Source: an uncultured Gammaproteobacteria bacterium
GTDB taxonomy: Bacteria > Pseudomonadota > Gammaproteobacteria > Eutrophobiales > Eutrophobiaceae
Direction of reading: 5' to 3'
Assembly: GCA_943788005.1 (NCBI GenBank)
Contig: CALSOP010000002.1
Location: 836,573-900,572, forward strand
Length of the DNA stretch: 64,000 bases
Shown here one piece after another: positions 18,213-29,811 of this stretch. Under the pieces are notes generated by a model. That model was not told the DNA's origin and searched no databases. It saw nothing but the letters and a program-made list of their open reading frames with translations. The position numbers were made by a program, and so were the translations under genes. Within the stretch, counting starts at the first letter, position 1. Each line of letters starts with the position of its first letter.

Positions 18213-18221
18213 TGTGGATAA
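18213..18221 (-). promoter_or_regulatory. DnaA box
   Basis: Perfect TGTGGATAA nine bases after the dnaA stop codon, immediately before the AT-rich tract of the candidate origin. Confidence 0.78.
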
Positions 18222-18279
18222 GTTGATAAAAAAATGATTTTTTTAAATAATTAACATTTCATTAACAAAAACAAGCATA

Positions 18280-18288
18280 TTATCCACA
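18280..18288 (+). promoter_or_regulatory. DnaA box
   Basis: Perfect TTATCCACA, in inverted orientation to the box at 18213, on the far side of the AT-rich tract. The pair brackets about 58 bases. Confidence 0.78.
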
Positions 18289-18393
18289 GCAAGCAACCAA
18301 CAAACAAAATACTTTAACTAACTGATTTTATTAGAAAATTAACTTTATCAACATTATTTAAATTTACTAGTAGTAACAATAATAGGTATATAT

Positions 18394-19494
18394 ATGAAAT
18401 TTAATATTAATAGAGATGCACTGCTACCTGTATTACAGACGGTTAGTGGAGTTGTCGACCGTCGTCAAACGCTACCTATTCTTTCAAATATATTGATGAA
18501 TATAGAATCTGATACGCTAACGATTACGGCAACAGACATGGAAGTAGAGCTTATAGTAGCGATAGATGTGCAGTTAGAGCAGACAGGTGAATTAACATTA
18601 CCAGCAAGAAAGCTACTCGATATTTGCCGAGCATTACCGCAAGAAGCAAAACTGCAATTCGAAGTAAAAAATGATCGAGTACTTATAAAATCTGGTAAAA
18701 GCCGTTTCACACTCGCTTCATTGCCAGCACAGGAATACCCTGTTATTGATATTACTGAAACTGTGGCTAGTTTTAATATAAAGCAAAAGAAACTTGAGAA
18801 ATTATTGGAGAACACACAGTTTGCTATGGCACAGCAAGATGTGCGCTATTATTTAAATGGTCTACTTTTGGAAATTTCTAACAACAAGATTAGAACAGTC
18901 GCAACAGACGGACATCGTTTAGCACTAGATGAGTCAGAAATACAATTAGAAATTGATGATCCGATACAAATAATAGTTCCAAGAAAAGGGATTACAGAAC
19001 TAACCCGTCTTCTTCAAGACAATAATAGTGAAATTGAAATTCAAATAAGCACAAATCATATTAGAGTAAAAAATGAAAACTCTTGTTTTACAAGCAAACT
19101 AATAGATGGTCGCTTTCCTGACTACCAGCGAGTAATTCCAGAGCTAAGCGAAACACCAGTCATGGCTAATAGAGAAGAATTAAGAAACAGTCTGACTCGT
19201 GCTTCCATTCTTTCCAATGAAAAATACCGAGGCGTTAGAATTATATTTGATTCAAATAGCTTGCGAGCTCTAGCTCATAATCCAGAGCAAGAAGAGGCAG
19301 AAGAGGAGTTAGAAGTGGATTACAGTGGAGCGGAAATAGAAATTGGTTTTAATGTTTCTTATTTACTAGACACCTTGTCAATTATTAAAAGCGAAAAGGT
19401 GAAATTAAGCGTTCTTGACCCAAACAGCAGTTGTTTATTATTGCCAGAGGATGACTCAAGTTGTCAGTATGTTGTGATGCCTATGCGGCTCTAA
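18394..19494 (+). CDS. dnaN: DNA polymerase III beta clamp
   Basis: Sliding clamp that tethers DNA polymerase III, 366 residues, the usual length. It begins MKFNINRDALLPVLQTVSGV and has three homologous clamp domains (about 1-120, 128-245, 246-366), with conserved ATDGHRLAL in domain 2 and the C-terminal YVVMPMRL that forms part of the partner-binding pocket. It follows the candidate origin and precedes recF by three bases. Confidence 0.97.
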   Translation: MKFNINRDALLPVLQTVSGVVDRRQTLPILSNILMNIESDTLTITATDMEVELIVAIDVQLEQTGELTLPARKLLDICRALPQEAKLQFEVKNDRVLIKSGKSRFTLASLPAQEYPVIDITETVASFNIKQKKLEKLLENTQFAMAQQDVRYYLNGLLLEISNNKIRTVATDGHRLALDESEIQLEIDDPIQIIVPRKGITELTRLLQDNNSEIEIQISTNHIRVKNENSCFTSKLIDGRFPDYQRVIPELSETPVMANREELRNSLTRASILSNEKYRGVRIIFDSNSLRALAHNPEQEEAEEELEVDYSGAEIEIGFNVSYLLDTLSIIKSEKVKLSVLDPNSSCLLLPEDDSSCQYVVMPMRL

Positions 19495-19497
19495 GCA

Positions 19498-20583
19498 ATG
19501 CTCTATATTGAACAGCTTAATGCCTGCTCAATTCGCAACCTCGGTGAATTTAGTATAGAACCTAGTCAAAAACTTAATTTCTTTTATGGGCCAAACGCCA
19601 GCGGAAAAACGTCCATTCTGGAAAGTATTTACCTATTGTCTCGGATAAAGTCATTTAGAAGTAAGAGGATAAACGACGTTATTAGCCGTGGGGAGACAAA
19701 GCTACAAGTTTATGCCCGTGGAAAAAAACAAGGAAACACTTTTTCGGTAGGAGTAGAAAAAGGCCATGGCATCACTAAAATAAAGTTTGATGGCGAATCG
19801 ATACAAACAGCATCAGAACAAGCAAGATTATTACCTGTATATATATTAACTCCTAACCATCACGTTTTATTTACTGGTACTCCAAAAGATCGTAGACATT
19901 GGCTAGATTGGTCTTTGTTTCACGTGGAACCAAAATATATGGTTGTTTGGAAGGGATATCACCGCGCTTTACGCCACAGAAATGCGCTCCTTAAGACAGA
20001 ACGGTGGGCAAATTCTTCAGAAATATCAGGCTGGGAAAGGCTAATGGGAGAAGAGACTGTAAAGATTGATGATATGAGGTGCAGGTATATTTCAAATTTA
20101 AACAAATTATTAAATGAAAAACATGCGCCGCATGTATTAACAGGTGCGGTAAAGATTAATTATTTAAATGAGAGTTACAAGGGGCAAAACCTGTCAGACT
20201 TGTTAGCAGCTGGTAGAAATGAAGATGAAAAAAGAGGGTATACGAATTTGGGGCCCCATCGCGCTGATATTTCATTTAGTTATGAAGACTATAATGTTGC
20301 TAAACATTTGTCTCGAGGCCAAACAAAGCTTTTTAGCGCTGCTCTTGTCTCGTCACAAGTAGATAAATTAAAAGAGCTCGGTAAAGACGCTATGGTGTTG
20401 GTCGATGATCTTGACGCCGAACTCGATCAGGAGTCTTCGAGGAAAATGCTAGGCTTATTGCTAGCTAATAATGCTCAAACCTTTGTTTCATCATTGAGTC
20501 GCCCGGAGTGGGTAGGACAAGAAAACGAACTTAATAGTATGTTTCACGTGGAACACGGAAAGATACAGAAAATGCTAGAATAG
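19498..20583 (+). CDS. recF: DNA repair and replication protein RecF
   Basis: SMC-like ATPase that helps load RecA at single-strand gaps together with RecO and RecR. The 361-residue protein has Walker A GPNASGKT (residues 31-38), a central helical region, the signature LSRGQTKLFSAAL, and Walker B MVLVDDLDAELD. Start ATG 19498 lies three bases after the dnaN stop. Two parS sites occur inside its coding sequence (19916-19931 and 20540-20555), the second near the end of the gene. Confidence 0.96.
   Translation: MLYIEQLNACSIRNLGEFSIEPSQKLNFFYGPNASGKTSILESIYLLSRIKSFRSKRINDVISRGETKLQVYARGKKQGNTFSVGVEKGHGITKIKFDGESIQTASEQARLLPVYILTPNHHVLFTGTPKDRRHWLDWSLFHVEPKYMVVWKGYHRALRHRNALLKTERWANSSEISGWERLMGEETVKIDDMRCRYISNLNKLLNEKHAPHVLTGAVKINYLNESYKGQNLSDLLAAGRNEDEKRGYTNLGPHRADISFSYEDYNVAKHLSRGQTKLFSAALVSSQVDKLKELGKDAMVLVDDLDAELDQESSRKMLGLLLANNAQTFVSSLSRPEWVGQENELNSMFHVEHGKIQKMLE
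19916..19931. other. parS site (ParB-binding), inside recF
   Basis: TGTTTCACGTGGAACC, matching the chromosomal parS consensus TGTTnCACGTGnAACA in all but the last base. A 16-base near-palindrome centred on CACGTG is very unlikely to occur twice in 700 bases by chance. Its location about 1.6 kb from the candidate origin fits chromosome-partition sites. Confidence 0.85.
20540..20555. other. parS site (ParB-binding), inside the end of recF
   Basis: TGTTTCACGTGGAACA, a full match to the parS consensus, in the last 45 bases of recF. With the site at 19916 it forms an origin-proximal pair. parA and parB themselves are not in the window. Confidence 0.9.
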
Positions 20584-20598
20584 CCCGATTGTTAATGA

Positions 20599-23684
<3,086 letters not shown>

Positions 23685-23690
23685 GCTGAT

Positions 23691-23723
23691 TTGTTAACCT
23701 AAATTAAAATAAAAAGTTTACAA
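23691..23723. promoter_or_regulatory. BirA-type biotin operator between comF and bioB
   Basis: TTGTTAACC, a 15-base spacer, then AGTTTACAA. The known BirA operator is TTGTAAACC and GGTTTACAA separated by 15-16 bases, so each half differs by one base (16 of 18). It sits in the divergent promoter gap, about 90 bases before the bioB start and beside the comF start, so biotin-loaded BirA could repress the bio operon and perhaps comF. Confidence 0.78.
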
Positions 23724-23812
23724 TAAATTTCTAAACGTTATTGTTGCACGTTCTCGCTTTTGTGTTGAGCTTTTAAAAAGCTTAGAAGACTAATGAAACG
23801 GACAAGTTATTT

Positions 23813-24772
23813 ATGAATCAGGATATAAAAATTAGAAAAGATTGGACCAAGGCAGAAGTCATATCATTAATGACAAAACCATTTAATGATTTAATTTATC
23901 AAGCACAACAAGTTCATAGGGAAAATTTCGATCCAAATATTGTTCAATTAAGCACCTTGATGAATATTAAAACCGGTGGCTGTCCAGAAGATTGTGCATA
24001 TTGTCCACAAAGTGCTCATTATGATGCCGGTGTTAATGCAGAAAAATTACTTGAAGTAGATGCTGTTCTTGAACAGGCAAAAGCGGCAAAAGCAAGTGGT
24101 GCGACACGTTTTTGTATGGGTGCAGCATGGAGGCAACCAAAACAACGCGATTTGGAAAAAGTGATTGCCATGGTCGAGGCGGTTAAGAAAACTGGCATGG
24201 AAACATGTGTGACTCTTGGCATGTTGGAAAAAGGTCAAGCGCAAGAACTAAAATCAGCAGGCCTAGATTACTATAATCACAATCTAGATAGCTCCCCGGA
24301 GTTTTATTCAAAAATAATTAGTACTCGTAATTATCAAGAGCGCTTAGATACTATTGAACATGTTAGAGACGCTGGCATCAATGTGTGTTGTGGCGGAATT
24401 ATCGGCATGGGTGAAGAAGAAAATGATCGCGCTGGTTTATTGATGAGTTTGGCTAATATGGATGTACAACCAGAAAGCGTTCCCATAAACATGTTGGTGC
24501 AAGTTGAAGGAACGCCTTTAGATGAAACAGATGATGTTGACCCTATAGATTTTGTGCGAGTTATTGCAAGTGCAAGAATAATGATGCCCGCTTCATACGT
24601 GCGCTTATCTGCTGGTCGAAGTGAAATGACGCAAGAGATGCAGGCTTTATGTTTATTAGCTGGAGCCAATTCTATTTTTTATGGAGAAAAACTGCTTACT
24701 ACTAATAATCCACAATTAGTAGAAGATCAAAAATTGTTCGAGCGTCTAGGCGTTCAATCAAGTCGACATTAA
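23813..24772 (+). CDS. bioB: biotin synthase BioB
   Basis: Radical-SAM enzyme that inserts sulfur into dethiobiotin. The 319 residues carry the CxxxCxxC cluster motif at Cys57, Cys61 and Cys64 ([13 protein letters not shown]) and conserved segments [33 protein letters not shown] and [10 protein letters not shown]. Length is slightly below E. coli BioB. First gene of bioBFHCD, downstream of a BirA-type operator. Confidence 0.97.
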   Translation: MNQDIKIRKDWTKAEVISLMTKPFNDLIYQAQQVHRENFDPNIVQLSTLMNIKTGGCPEDCAYCPQSAHYDAGVNAEKLLEVDAVLEQAKAAKASGATRFCMGAAWRQPKQRDLEKVIAMVEAVKKTGMETCVTLGMLEKGQAQELKSAGLDYYNHNLDSSPEFYSKIISTRNYQERLDTIEHVRDAGINVCCGGIIGMGEEENDRAGLLMSLANMDVQPESVPINMLVQVEGTPLDETDDVDPIDFVRVIASARIMMPASYVRLSAGRSEMTQEMQALCLLAGANSIFYGEKLLTTNNPQLVEDQKLFERLGVQSSRH

Positions 24773-24802
24773 TCTGTATTATAATTAACGTTTTACAATA
24801 AA

Positions 24803-25954
24803 GTGGATCTGGTCAGCGAAATTAATAATCGCAAGCGTGATAACTTGTATAGAAACAGGCGGTCGATAAGTTCAGCTCAAGGACCCTTGGTTTTAATTAA
24901 CGGTGAAGAGTTTTTAAACTTTAGTAGTAATGATTATTTAGGTTTAGCTAACAGCGATATTTTGAAGGCGGCGATGGTTGAGGCGGTCAATGAGTATGGC
25001 CTGGGATCTGGTTCATCACAATTAGTAGTGGGCCATTCAGTTGCACACGAGTTGCTAGAAAATAAATTAACAGAATTTTTAAACAGAGACGCAGCCCTAG
25101 TTTTTAGTTCAGGCTATATGGCAAATCTTGCGATAGCGTCTGTATTAATTGATTCAAATACAATTATCTTACAAGACAAACTCAATCATGCCTCACTAAT
25201 AGATGCAGCTCGATTATCTGACGGAAAGCTTGTTCGTTATCGTCATAGTGATATAGACCATCTCAAAACATTATTAGAAAAACATAAACAAAATAACTTA
25301 GTGGTAATGACTGACGGCGTGTTTAGCATGGATGGTGATTATGCACCCGCTGCTGAAATAGCAAGTTTATGTAAAACGTATAATGCAGTTTTAATAATTG
25401 ATGATGCCCATGGCCTTGGGGTTTTGGGCGATACAGGGGCTGGTCTGTTAGAGCTACAAGACCTAGATCAATCTCAAGTGCCATTATTGATTGGAACATT
25501 CGGCAAATCATTTGGTGGATGTGGTGCTTTTATTTCGGGTAGTGCGATATATGTTGATGCATTTATACAAAAGGCAAGAACCTACATTTATACTACAGCG
25601 ATGTTGCCTTCTATAGCGGTAGCAATGACACAAGCTATCGAGTTGGTGTCAAACGCCGACGAACATAGAAAAACCCTTTGTAGTTTAATTTATTTATTTA
25701 AAGAGTTAATGCAAGAGGCAAATTTAGGTGCAAGTGTATCCTGTTCTCACATACAACCTTTTATAGTTGGTAGTGCAGATAAAACAGTAGGCTTAAGTGA
25801 TGCGTTATTTAAAAATAATATTTTAGCAGCAGCAATACGCCCGCCAACAGTTTCTAAAAATACTTCTCGGCTGAGATTAAGTTTCACAGCAGGCCACAAC
25901 AAGATACAGGTAGCGTCTCTTGTGCAGGAAATAAAAAATAATTTAAATGAGTAA
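24803..25954 (+). CDS. bioF: 8-amino-7-oxononanoate synthase BioF
   Basis: PLP enzyme that joins pimeloyl-ACP and alanine. The 383-residue protein starts at GTG 24803. Features: NFSSNDYLGLAN, the GSGSSQLVVGHSVAHELLE segment, DDAHGLGVLG (PLP-binding Asp), and the cofactor lysine in GTFGKSFGGCGAF. Length normal. Its end overlaps bioH by eight bases (coupled translation). Confidence 0.95.
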   Translation: MDLVSEINNRKRDNLYRNRRSISSAQGPLVLINGEEFLNFSSNDYLGLANSDILKAAMVEAVNEYGLGSGSSQLVVGHSVAHELLENKLTEFLNRDAALVFSSGYMANLAIASVLIDSNTIILQDKLNHASLIDAARLSDGKLVRYRHSDIDHLKTLLEKHKQNNLVVMTDGVFSMDGDYAPAAEIASLCKTYNAVLIIDDAHGLGVLGDTGAGLLELQDLDQSQVPLLIGTFGKSFGGCGAFISGSAIYVDAFIQKARTYIYTTAMLPSIAVAMTQAIELVSNADEHRKTLCSLIYLFKELMQEANLGASVSCSHIQPFIVGSADKTVGLSDALFKNNILAAAIRPPTVSKNTSRLRLSFTAGHNKIQVASLVQEIKNNLNE

Positions 25955-26690
25955 TCAAGAAGAACTCAACTGTGTGCTTTTGCATGGCTGGGGTGTAAAC
26001 AAATCAATTTGGAATGGTTTTGTTGATAGGCTTCATAGTTTTGATCATGTTGACGTTGTATGTCTCTATACTGTTGCGAAAGATGCAAAAGCAGCTGATG
26101 TTGATGCCCTGGCGTCGCGCTTAAAAGAAATGATTAAAGATAATACTGTAATCATTGCCTGGTCTTTTGGCGGCCTGGTTGCTACTCGTTTGGCGGGTCA
26201 ATGCGATAATATTAAAGCGATAGTTTACATAGCAAGTTCACCATGTTTTATCAACAAGACGGATTGGAATAATGTGCTTGATAAAAGATCGATCCTAGAT
26301 CTGCAAAGAAATTTATTGCGCGATCCTGAAAAGACTATCGAATATTTTGCCGGCTTGATTGCGCACGGCGAAAAAAATGTAAAAAATTTGATTGCGACAA
26401 TAAAACCAAGTCTTGCTAATGAAGTATACAGCCCAACACTTTCTTCATGGTTGAATGAATTATTAGAGCAAGATCAGAGAAAAGAGTTCGCGGTCTTAGA
26501 TATGCCAATTCAATATGTGTTTGCCGAACATGATGCGCTTATAAGGCCTGATATTATTGAACAATTAAAACAAGCAAATCCAAAAATAGAATGTGTGATT
26601 ATAAATGATAGTGGTCACGCTCCTTTTATTGCTAAGCCACAAGAAACAATTAATTTAATAGACGGGTTTATAAGTGCTCAACTCAGATAA
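25947..26690 (+). CDS. bioH: pimeloyl-ACP methyl ester esterase BioH
   Basis: Alpha/beta hydrolase that removes the methyl group from pimeloyl-ACP methyl ester, ending BioC-initiated elongation. The 247 residues show LHGWGVNKSIW (oxyanion region), the nucleophile serine in AWSFGGLVATRLA, the acid residue in FAEHDALI and the catalytic histidine in NDSGHAPFI. It is embedded in the bio operon between bioF and bioC, which distinguishes it from generic hydrolases. It overlaps bioC by 17 bases. Confidence 0.92.
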   Translation: MSNQEELNCVLLHGWGVNKSIWNGFVDRLHSFDHVDVVCLYTVAKDAKAADVDALASRLKEMIKDNTVIIAWSFGGLVATRLAGQCDNIKAIVYIASSPCFINKTDWNNVLDKRSILDLQRNLLRDPEKTIEYFAGLIAHGEKNVKNLIATIKPSLANEVYSPTLSSWLNELLEQDQRKEFAVLDMPIQYVFAEHDALIRPDIIEQLKQANPKIECVIINDSGHAPFIAKPQETINLIDGFISAQLR

Positions 26691-27579
26691 TTATTTATAT
26701 AAGATCGATAGACGAAATGTTGCGCATGCTTTTGACGGCGCGGCAAAGCAATACGACACAGTATCCTTATTACAGCAAACCGTTGTTGATCGTTTAATCG
26801 AGTCGTTTGATCTGATTAAAATAAACCCAGCATCTATTTTGGATATAGGTTCAGGGACGGGTTACGGGTCGAGAAAATTAAAACAAAGGTTTAAAAAAGC
26901 ACAATATTATCAAAGCGACATTTCTGGAGAGATGTTAAAAGCGGCGCGTAAAAAGTCTCCGAAATATTTTTCAAAAAATCACTTTCTCTGTGCAGATGCA
27001 AGTCAAATGCCGATACAAGACCAGCAGTTTGATCTGGTTTTTAGTAGTTTGATGTTGCAATGGTGCAGCGATCTGGATCTGGTGTTTGCCGAGGTTAAAC
27101 GGGTGCTTAAACCAGGGGGTGTTTTTTTATTCGCAAGTTTTGGCCCAGACACATTGAAAGAATTGCGTGAATGTTGGCAACAGGTCGATAACGATATTCA
27201 CGTAAACGCCTTTGTAGATATGCACGATATTGGTGATTCATTGATTCGAAATGGAATGGATGCCCCGGTGCTGAGTGTTGAGCATATTGTTTTAACCTAC
27301 AATGATTGCAAACAGCTTATGCGCGAGTTAAAAAATATTGGCGCGCACAATGTAAATAAAGGCCGTCGTAAAACGCTAACCGGTAAACAGCGTTTAAATA
27401 ATGTTATCCGTCATTACGAAACATTTCGGTCAAATGATAAATTGCCTGCTACCTATGAAGTTGTCTACGGACACGCTTGGCGGCCAGATCAGGCGAATAG
27501 TGACGGTGCAAGTGATGGCTCTCACTCAATATCTTTAGAGCAGCTGAAGCAGGAACTTAGGACCAGTAAACTAAAATAA
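26674..27579 (+). CDS. bioC: malonyl-ACP O-methyltransferase BioC
   Basis: SAM methyltransferase that disguises malonyl-ACP to enter fatty acid synthesis for pimelate formation. The 301-residue product starts at GTG 26674. After an N-terminal RRNVAHAFDGAAKQYD segment characteristic of BioC, motif I is ILDIGSGTGYGSRKL, followed by FDLVFSSLMLQWCSD and VLKPGGVFLFASFGPDTLKEL. It is flanked by bioH and bioD, confirming the assignment. Confidence 0.94.
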   Translation: MLNSDNYLYKIDRRNVAHAFDGAAKQYDTVSLLQQTVVDRLIESFDLIKINPASILDIGSGTGYGSRKLKQRFKKAQYYQSDISGEMLKAARKKSPKYFSKNHFLCADASQMPIQDQQFDLVFSSLMLQWCSDLDLVFAEVKRVLKPGGVFLFASFGPDTLKELRECWQQVDNDIHVNAFVDMHDIGDSLIRNGMDAPVLSVEHIVLTYNDCKQLMRELKNIGAHNVNKGRRKTLTGKQRLNNVIRHYETFRSNDKLPATYEVVYGHAWRPDQANSDGASDGSHSISLEQLKQELRTSKLK

Positions 27580-27581
27580 AC

Positions 27582-28262
27582 ATGAGCAAAGGCCTTTTTA
27601 TTACTGGGACAGATACTGGTGTAGGAAAAACCTGGTTTACACTTGCTTTGATGGAGGCATTTAAGAAGCGAGGATATAAAACCAATGGCATGAAGCCTGT
27701 AGCGAGCGGCGGCACTTATATTAACGGCATGTTAATGAATGAAGATGCTAGATTAATCTTGCAGCACTGTAGTGAGCTTGTGAAATATGAGCATGTAAAC
27801 CCATTCGTTTTTGAAAAGCCTGTCTCGCCTAACTTTGCAGCCAAGGAAGCTGGCGAAGTTGTCGAACTTGAGCAGGTCGTCACTAGTTATAATCAGTTAG
27901 CGTCAATATGTGACATTGTCGTTGTAGAGGGCATTGGTGGTTGGCGCGTGCCACTATCTGACAAAATCGGGTCTGCCGAACTGGTACGTGGGCTAGAGTT
28001 GTCCGTTATTCTGGTGGTTGGCCTGCGTTTAGGCTGTATTAATCATGCAATATTAACCGCTGAGGCAATCAGGGCTGACGGGATAAATTTATGTGGCTGG
28101 GTAAGTAATCAGTTAGATATAAATTATCAACACAGGGATGACACAGTCGAATTATTAAACAAGGAATTGGGATGTCAAAATATTGCGAATCTAGACAATA
28201 TAAATGCTTTAGATTCAAAAGAAATGGGTGAAAAAATAGATCCATCATTTATATTGGGCTGA
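27582..28262 (+). CDS. bioD: dethiobiotin synthetase BioD
   Basis: ATP-dependent enzyme forming the ureido ring of dethiobiotin. The 226 residues begin MSKGLFITGTDTGVGKTWFT with a P-loop (GTDTGVGKT), then the substrate lysine region MKPVASG and the VVVEGIGGWRVPLSD segment. Last gene of bioBFHCD, two bases after bioC stops. bioA, needed for the step between BioF and BioD, is not in the window and must be elsewhere if the pathway is complete. Confidence 0.94.
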   Translation: MSKGLFITGTDTGVGKTWFTLALMEAFKKRGYKTNGMKPVASGGTYINGMLMNEDARLILQHCSELVKYEHVNPFVFEKPVSPNFAAKEAGEVVELEQVVTSYNQLASICDIVVVEGIGGWRVPLSDKIGSAELVRGLELSVILVVGLRLGCINHAILTAEAIRADGINLCGWVSNQLDINYQHRDDTVELLNKELGCQNIANLDNINALDSKEMGEKIDPSFILG

Positions 28263-28620
28263 GATTCTAGAAAATATAAGCTTAAGGTTGCAACGAGTGC
28301 CTAATTTAGGGCATATTGTCGCACCAAGAAGGGGATAGAAATCATTGGGTTATGGATCGTAGGATCGGTGTTTGCGATAAAGCCTAATAAATATAAGCCA
28401 AAGATAGCATGTTAACCATGGTGTTTGAGAAGACGATGTAATCTTTTAGCTTAAGAAATACAATGCTTTCAGCTTGATAAGTGATATGTCATTATCGTCG
28501 AATCATTATAAGTTGTTTGGTAGAGCTACATAGGGTTGTGGACTAGCAAAAGAATTGTAAAAGTAATATTTTAAGAATTAGTTATTAAAAATAAAAATCA
28601 TCAATGCTGAGGATTGTTGT
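28263..28620. other. 358-base intergenic region before coxB
   Basis: No convincing coding frame, RNA gene or clear terminator is visible between bioD and coxB. It is AT-rich near its 3' end. It must hold the bioD transcription end and the cox cluster promoter; a long 5' leader is possible. I see no firm operator. GAGGA precedes the coxB start at about 28610. Confidence 0.6.
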
Positions 28621-29757
28621 ATGTCAGTCGATAAATTAAAACAAACTGTGCTTGGGTTAATTGCAGTTTCATTGTTCCTAGTGAGCGGGGCTGTTTTGGC
28701 CGAATTTCCGCTTAACTTGACTGAAGGCGTTACGCCAACCAGTCACAAGGTCTACGAATTGCATATGACCATTCTGTATATTGTTACGGTGATTGGTATT
28801 GCTGTTTTCAGTGTCATGGCCTGGTCTATCTTTCATCACAGAAAATCAAAGGGCGCAGTTGCCGCACAATTTCATCACAGCACCACTGCTGAAATCATAT
28901 GGACGATTATTCCGATATTGATTTTAGTCGGCATGGCGATTCCTGCCACTAAAACGCTGGTTTTCATGGAAAAAACTAGCGATGCGGAAATGACCTTGAA
29001 GGTTACCGGCTACCAGTGGAAGTGGAAATATGATTATCTTGATGAAGGTATAAGCTTCTTTAGCGCTTTAGCCGAAGAAGACAATAGTGCCCGTCAAAGA
29101 GACTCAGGTATAGATCCGGCCACGATCGATAATTACCTTAAAAACGTAGATAATCCGATTGTGCTTCCGGTAGATACAAAAATAAGAATCCTTACTACCG
29201 CAGCGGATGTAATACACTCTTGGTGGGTGCCTGCTCTTGGCTGGAAGCGTGATGCTATTCCGGGGTTTATCAATGACAACTGGACCTATATCGAGGAGCC
29301 GGGGATCTACAGGGGCAAGTGCACAGAGTTGTGCGGTAAAGACCATGGTTTTATGCCCATCGTGGTACATGCCGTTTCTAAAGAAGAATATGCAGTTTGG
29401 GTAGAGGAACAAAAAGCTATACAGCTCGCTGCAGCAGATGGTGCGAATCGAGAGTGGTCCAAGGATGAATTATTAGAAAAGGGCAAATCTATTTACTCTG
29501 CAAACTGCGCATCATGTCATCAGGCCAACGGTAATGGCGTCGAAGGATTGTTCCCGGCATTAAATGGTAGTGCGATTGTTAATGGCCCTGCGAAAGACAT
29601 GATTAATCTAATTTTAAATGGCAAAAACTTGATGCCTGCGTTTAAGGAACAATTGAACGATACAGATATTGCCGCCGTTATTACCCATGAGCGAAATTCC
29701 TGGGACAATACGGCAAAAGATATCGTGCAGCCGGCGGACGTGAAGGCTGCAAGATAA
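28621..29757 (+). CDS. coxB: cytochrome c oxidase subunit II with fused cytochrome c domain
   Basis: Copper-A subunit of an aa3-type oxidase, 378 residues. A signal peptide (about 1-27) is followed by two membrane helices (about 45-70 and 88-112). The CuA domain has HSWWVPALGWKRDAIPG and the ligand cluster Cys234-T-E-L-Cys238...His242...Met245. A C-terminal cytochrome c domain has the haem motif Cys296-x-x-Cys299-His300 (CASCH) and a Met ligand in KNLMPAF, as in caa3-like oxidases. Both redox centres look intact. First gene of the cox cluster. Confidence 0.96.
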   Translation: MSVDKLKQTVLGLIAVSLFLVSGAVLAEFPLNLTEGVTPTSHKVYELHMTILYIVTVIGIAVFSVMAWSIFHHRKSKGAVAAQFHHSTTAEIIWTIIPILILVGMAIPATKTLVFMEKTSDAEMTLKVTGYQWKWKYDYLDEGISFFSALAEEDNSARQRDSGIDPATIDNYLKNVDNPIVLPVDTKIRILTTAADVIHSWWVPALGWKRDAIPGFINDNWTYIEEPGIYRGKCTELCGKDHGFMPIVVHAVSKEEYAVWVEEQKAIQLAAADGANREWSKDELLEKGKSIYSANCASCHQANGNGVEGLFPALNGSAIVNGPAKDMINLILNGKNLMPAFKEQLNDTDIAAVITHERNSWDNTAKDIVQPADVKAAR

Positions 29758-29811
29758 TCAAATTATTTTTAATCTTAATAAACTAATAGATAGTTAATAG
29801 AGGATAGACAC

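Larger units (their letters stand above)
18205..18393. other. dnaA-dnaN intergenic region, candidate oriC
   Basis: A 189-base, very AT-rich gap. It contains two perfect DnaA boxes in opposite orientation, TGTGGATAA at 18213-18221 and TTATCCACA at 18280-18288, and a one-mismatch box TTATCAACA at 18345-18353. Between the first two lies an A/T-only-like tract (18226-18270) that could be the unwinding element. In many Gammaproteobacteria the origin is on one or other side of dnaA; this gap has more boxes than the rpmH side. dnaN follows directly. Confidence 0.72.

Noticed and set aside
28320-28345. GCACCAAG-like half site resembling an NtrC operator before coxB
   Set aside because: Only one half matches; no palindromic partner and no clear sigma-54 promoter.
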